Notes under the pieces: model-generated
Told to the model about the DNA's origin: nothing
Databases searched by the model: none
What the model saw: only the letters and a program-made list of their open reading frames with translations
Part shown: positions 15,606-16,872 of the stretch, in pieces
Layout: every line of letters starts with the position of its first letter
Position numbering within the stretch: the first letter of the stretch is position 1
DNA from: Chitinophaga pinensis
Lineage (GTDB): Bacteria; Bacteroidota; Bacteroidia; Flavobacteriales_D; Crocinitomicaceae
Assembly (NCBI GenBank): GCA_945870115.1
Contig: CAMBRH010000034.1
Span: forward strand, 1 to 16,872
DNA: 16,872 nt
Direction: 5' to 3'
Translations under genes and position numbers: made by a program

Positions 15606-16814
15606 ATGTCAAAAGAAGTTTTTATTGTTGACGGAGTTCGTTCAGCGATTGGTAGTTTTGGAGGAAGTTTAGCTCCTGTTAGGACAGATGATTTAGCAGC
15701 AAGTGTATTAAAATCACTGTTTGAAAAATTACCAAGTTTAGATTTATCACAAATTGAGGATGTAATCTTAGGTTGTGCAAATCAGGCAGGAGAAGACAAT
15801 AGAAACGTGGCGAGAATGTCTTCACTTTTGGCTGGAATTCCTATCGAAGCAGGTGGAGAAACAGTAAATCGTTTGTGCGCTTCAGGAATGGCGGCAACTA
15901 TTAATGCTGCAAGAGCAATAAAAGACAATGCTGGAGATATATACATTTCTGGTGGTGTTGAAAATATGACGCGTGGACCTTGGGTGATTTCAAAAACAAG
16001 CTCAGCTTTTGGTCGTGATGCTCAAATGTTTGATTCTTCCTTTGGTTGGAGATTTATTAATCCAAAAATGGAAGAAAAATTCGGAGTTGATGGTATGGGA
16101 AATACAGCAGAAAATTTAGTTGATTTATACGGAATTTCTCGTGAAGACCAAGATCGTTTTTCAGTATGGTCGCAAGAAAAAGCAACAATCGCACAAAAAA
16201 ATGGTATTTTAGCACAAGAAATTTGTCCAATTCTTATTCCTCAAAAAAAGAAAGACGCATTGATTTTTGATCAAGATGAATTTATTCGCTCTTCAACAAC
16301 TTTTGAAACATTGGCTCAACTTAGACCAGCATTTAAAAAAGATGGCTCAGTCACTGCAGGAAATGCTTCTGGTTTAAATGACGGTGCAGCAGCTTTATTG
16401 ATTGCATCTGAACAAGGTTTAAAAAGTAATAATTTAACTCCTAAAGTAAGAATTTTAGGTGGAGCAGTTGCTGGTGTTGAACCACGAATCATGGGAATTG
16501 GTCCTGTTTTGGCTTCTCAAAAAATCTTAAAAAGATGCGGATTAACTTTAGATCAAATGGATGTTTTAGAATTAAATGAAGCTTTTGCAGCACAAGTTTT
16601 GGCTTGTACTCGAAAACTTGGTTTAGCAGATAACGATCCAAGAATTAATATCAATGGAGGAGCAATCGCCTTAGGGCATCCACTTGGAATGTCTGGAGCA
16701 AGAATTATGTTGGCTGCAGCAAACGAATTAGTCCGTTCAAATAAAAGGTATGCACTGGTAACCATGTGCATTGGAGTGGGGCAAGGTTACGCTACCATTT
16801 TAGAAAGAGTTTAA
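15606..16814 (+). CDS. pcaF: 3-oxoadipyl-CoA thiolase (acetyl-CoA acyltransferase family)
   Basis: This cytoplasmic thiolase should cleave 3-oxoadipyl-CoA with CoA to succinyl-CoA and acetyl-CoA, the last step of beta-ketoadipate and phenylacetate degradation. At 402 residues it is the usual size. The nucleophilic cysteine is C91 (NRLCASGMAA), the catalytic histidine H358 (NGGAIALGHPLGMSGARI) and the second cysteine C388 (TMCIGVGQG). Features typical of the PcaF/PaaJ branch rather than biosynthetic acetoacetyl-CoA thiolases are GCANQAGEDNRNVARM (57-71), FGWRFINP (146-153), ISREDQDRF (177-185) and GVEPRIMGIGP (290-300). C91 is followed by ASG where many relatives have GSG, a mild substitution. 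It has its own promoter and no other aromatic-degradation gene is in the window. A role as a general acyl-CoA thiolase cannot be excluded. Confidence 0.88.
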   Translation: MSKEVFIVDGVRSAIGSFGGSLAPVRTDDLAASVLKSLFEKLPSLDLSQIEDVILGCANQAGEDNRNVARMSSLLAGIPIEAGGETVNRLCASGMAATINAARAIKDNAGDIYISGGVENMTRGPWVISKTSSAFGRDAQMFDSSFGWRFINPKMEEKFGVDGMGNTAENLVDLYGISREDQDRFSVWSQEKATIAQKNGILAQEICPILIPQKKKDALIFDQDEFIRSSTTFETLAQLRPAFKKDGSVTAGNASGLNDGAAALLIASEQGLKSNNLTPKVRILGGAVAGVEPRIMGIGPVLASQKILKRCGLTLDQMDVLELNEAFAAQVLACTRKLGLADNDPRININGGAIALGHPLGMSGARIMLAAANELVRSNKRYALVTMCIGVGQGYATILERV

Positions 16815-16851
16815 AACCAACGTTTCAATTACATCTTTCGTTATATATACA

Positions 16852-16872
16852 ATGAATAAATTTTTATTTTTT
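16852..16872 (+). CDS. Start of a further gene, cut by the window edge
   Basis: ATG at 16852 opens a frame reading MNKFLFF to the last base. A basic residue followed by hydrophobic residues is what a signal peptide or membrane protein would begin with. It starts 37 bases after the thiolase stop on the same strand and might be co-transcribed. Nothing about its function can be said. Confidence 0.35.

Noticed and set aside
16553..16771. Minus-strand open frame inside the thiolase gene
   Set aside because: It is antisense to the conserved catalytic region of the thiolase and has no independent support.

Overview
The window is strongly AT-rich chromosomal DNA that looks like a member of the Bacteroidota, most probably Flavobacteriales. 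The evidence is a secreted protein with a type IX secretion (T9SS) C-terminal sorting domain, a TonB-dependent receptor with an N-terminal carboxypeptidase-regulatory-like domain, a LytS/LytTR two-component pair, WG-repeat and MORN-variant secreted proteins, and several promoters of the Bacteroidota type (-7 TAnnTTTG), mostly without Shine-Dalgarno sequences. I cannot name a genus. No rRNA, tRNA, CRISPR array, insertion sequence or phage gene was seen.

Layout. At 1-1727 (+) there is a probable terminator of an upstream gene, a small membrane ORF with no ATG codon at all, and a VWA-domain gene cut in two by a single in-frame TGA. At 1719-2219 (-) is shikimate kinase (aroK), converging on the VWA gene. 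At 2317-4992 (-) is a large T9SS-secreted protein with a PKD-like domain, a SprB-like segment and five tandem Ig-like modules, ending in a strong terminator. At 5146-7532 (-) three tightly packed genes form an operon: an NAD(P)H:quinone-oxidoreductase-like flavoprotein, a LytS/YehU-type histidine kinase and a LytTR response regulator. At 7664-10039 (-) is a TonB-dependent receptor, separated from that operon by a gap holding degenerate heptamer repeats and a hairpin. At 10225-14444 (+) is a translationally coupled pair: a 974-residue WG-repeat protein and a PQQ-like beta-propeller protein. At 14597-15358 (-) is a MORN-variant secreted protein. At 15606-16814 (+) is 3-oxoadipyl-CoA thiolase. 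The first seven codons of another gene appear at the right edge.

How the genes may work together. The most interesting regulatory observation is a 9-bp direct repeat (TACAATTCA, minus strand) with a 21-bp period just upstream of the predicted promoter of the TonB-dependent receptor. This is the spacing at which LytTR-family regulators bind, and a LytTR regulator is encoded on the same strand two genes beyond the receptor gene. The receptor, the quinone reductase and the kinase/regulator pair may therefore form one envelope-sensing and uptake circuit. This is inference and needs testing. The other genes look like ordinary housekeeping (aroK, pcaF) or lineage-specific secreted proteins.
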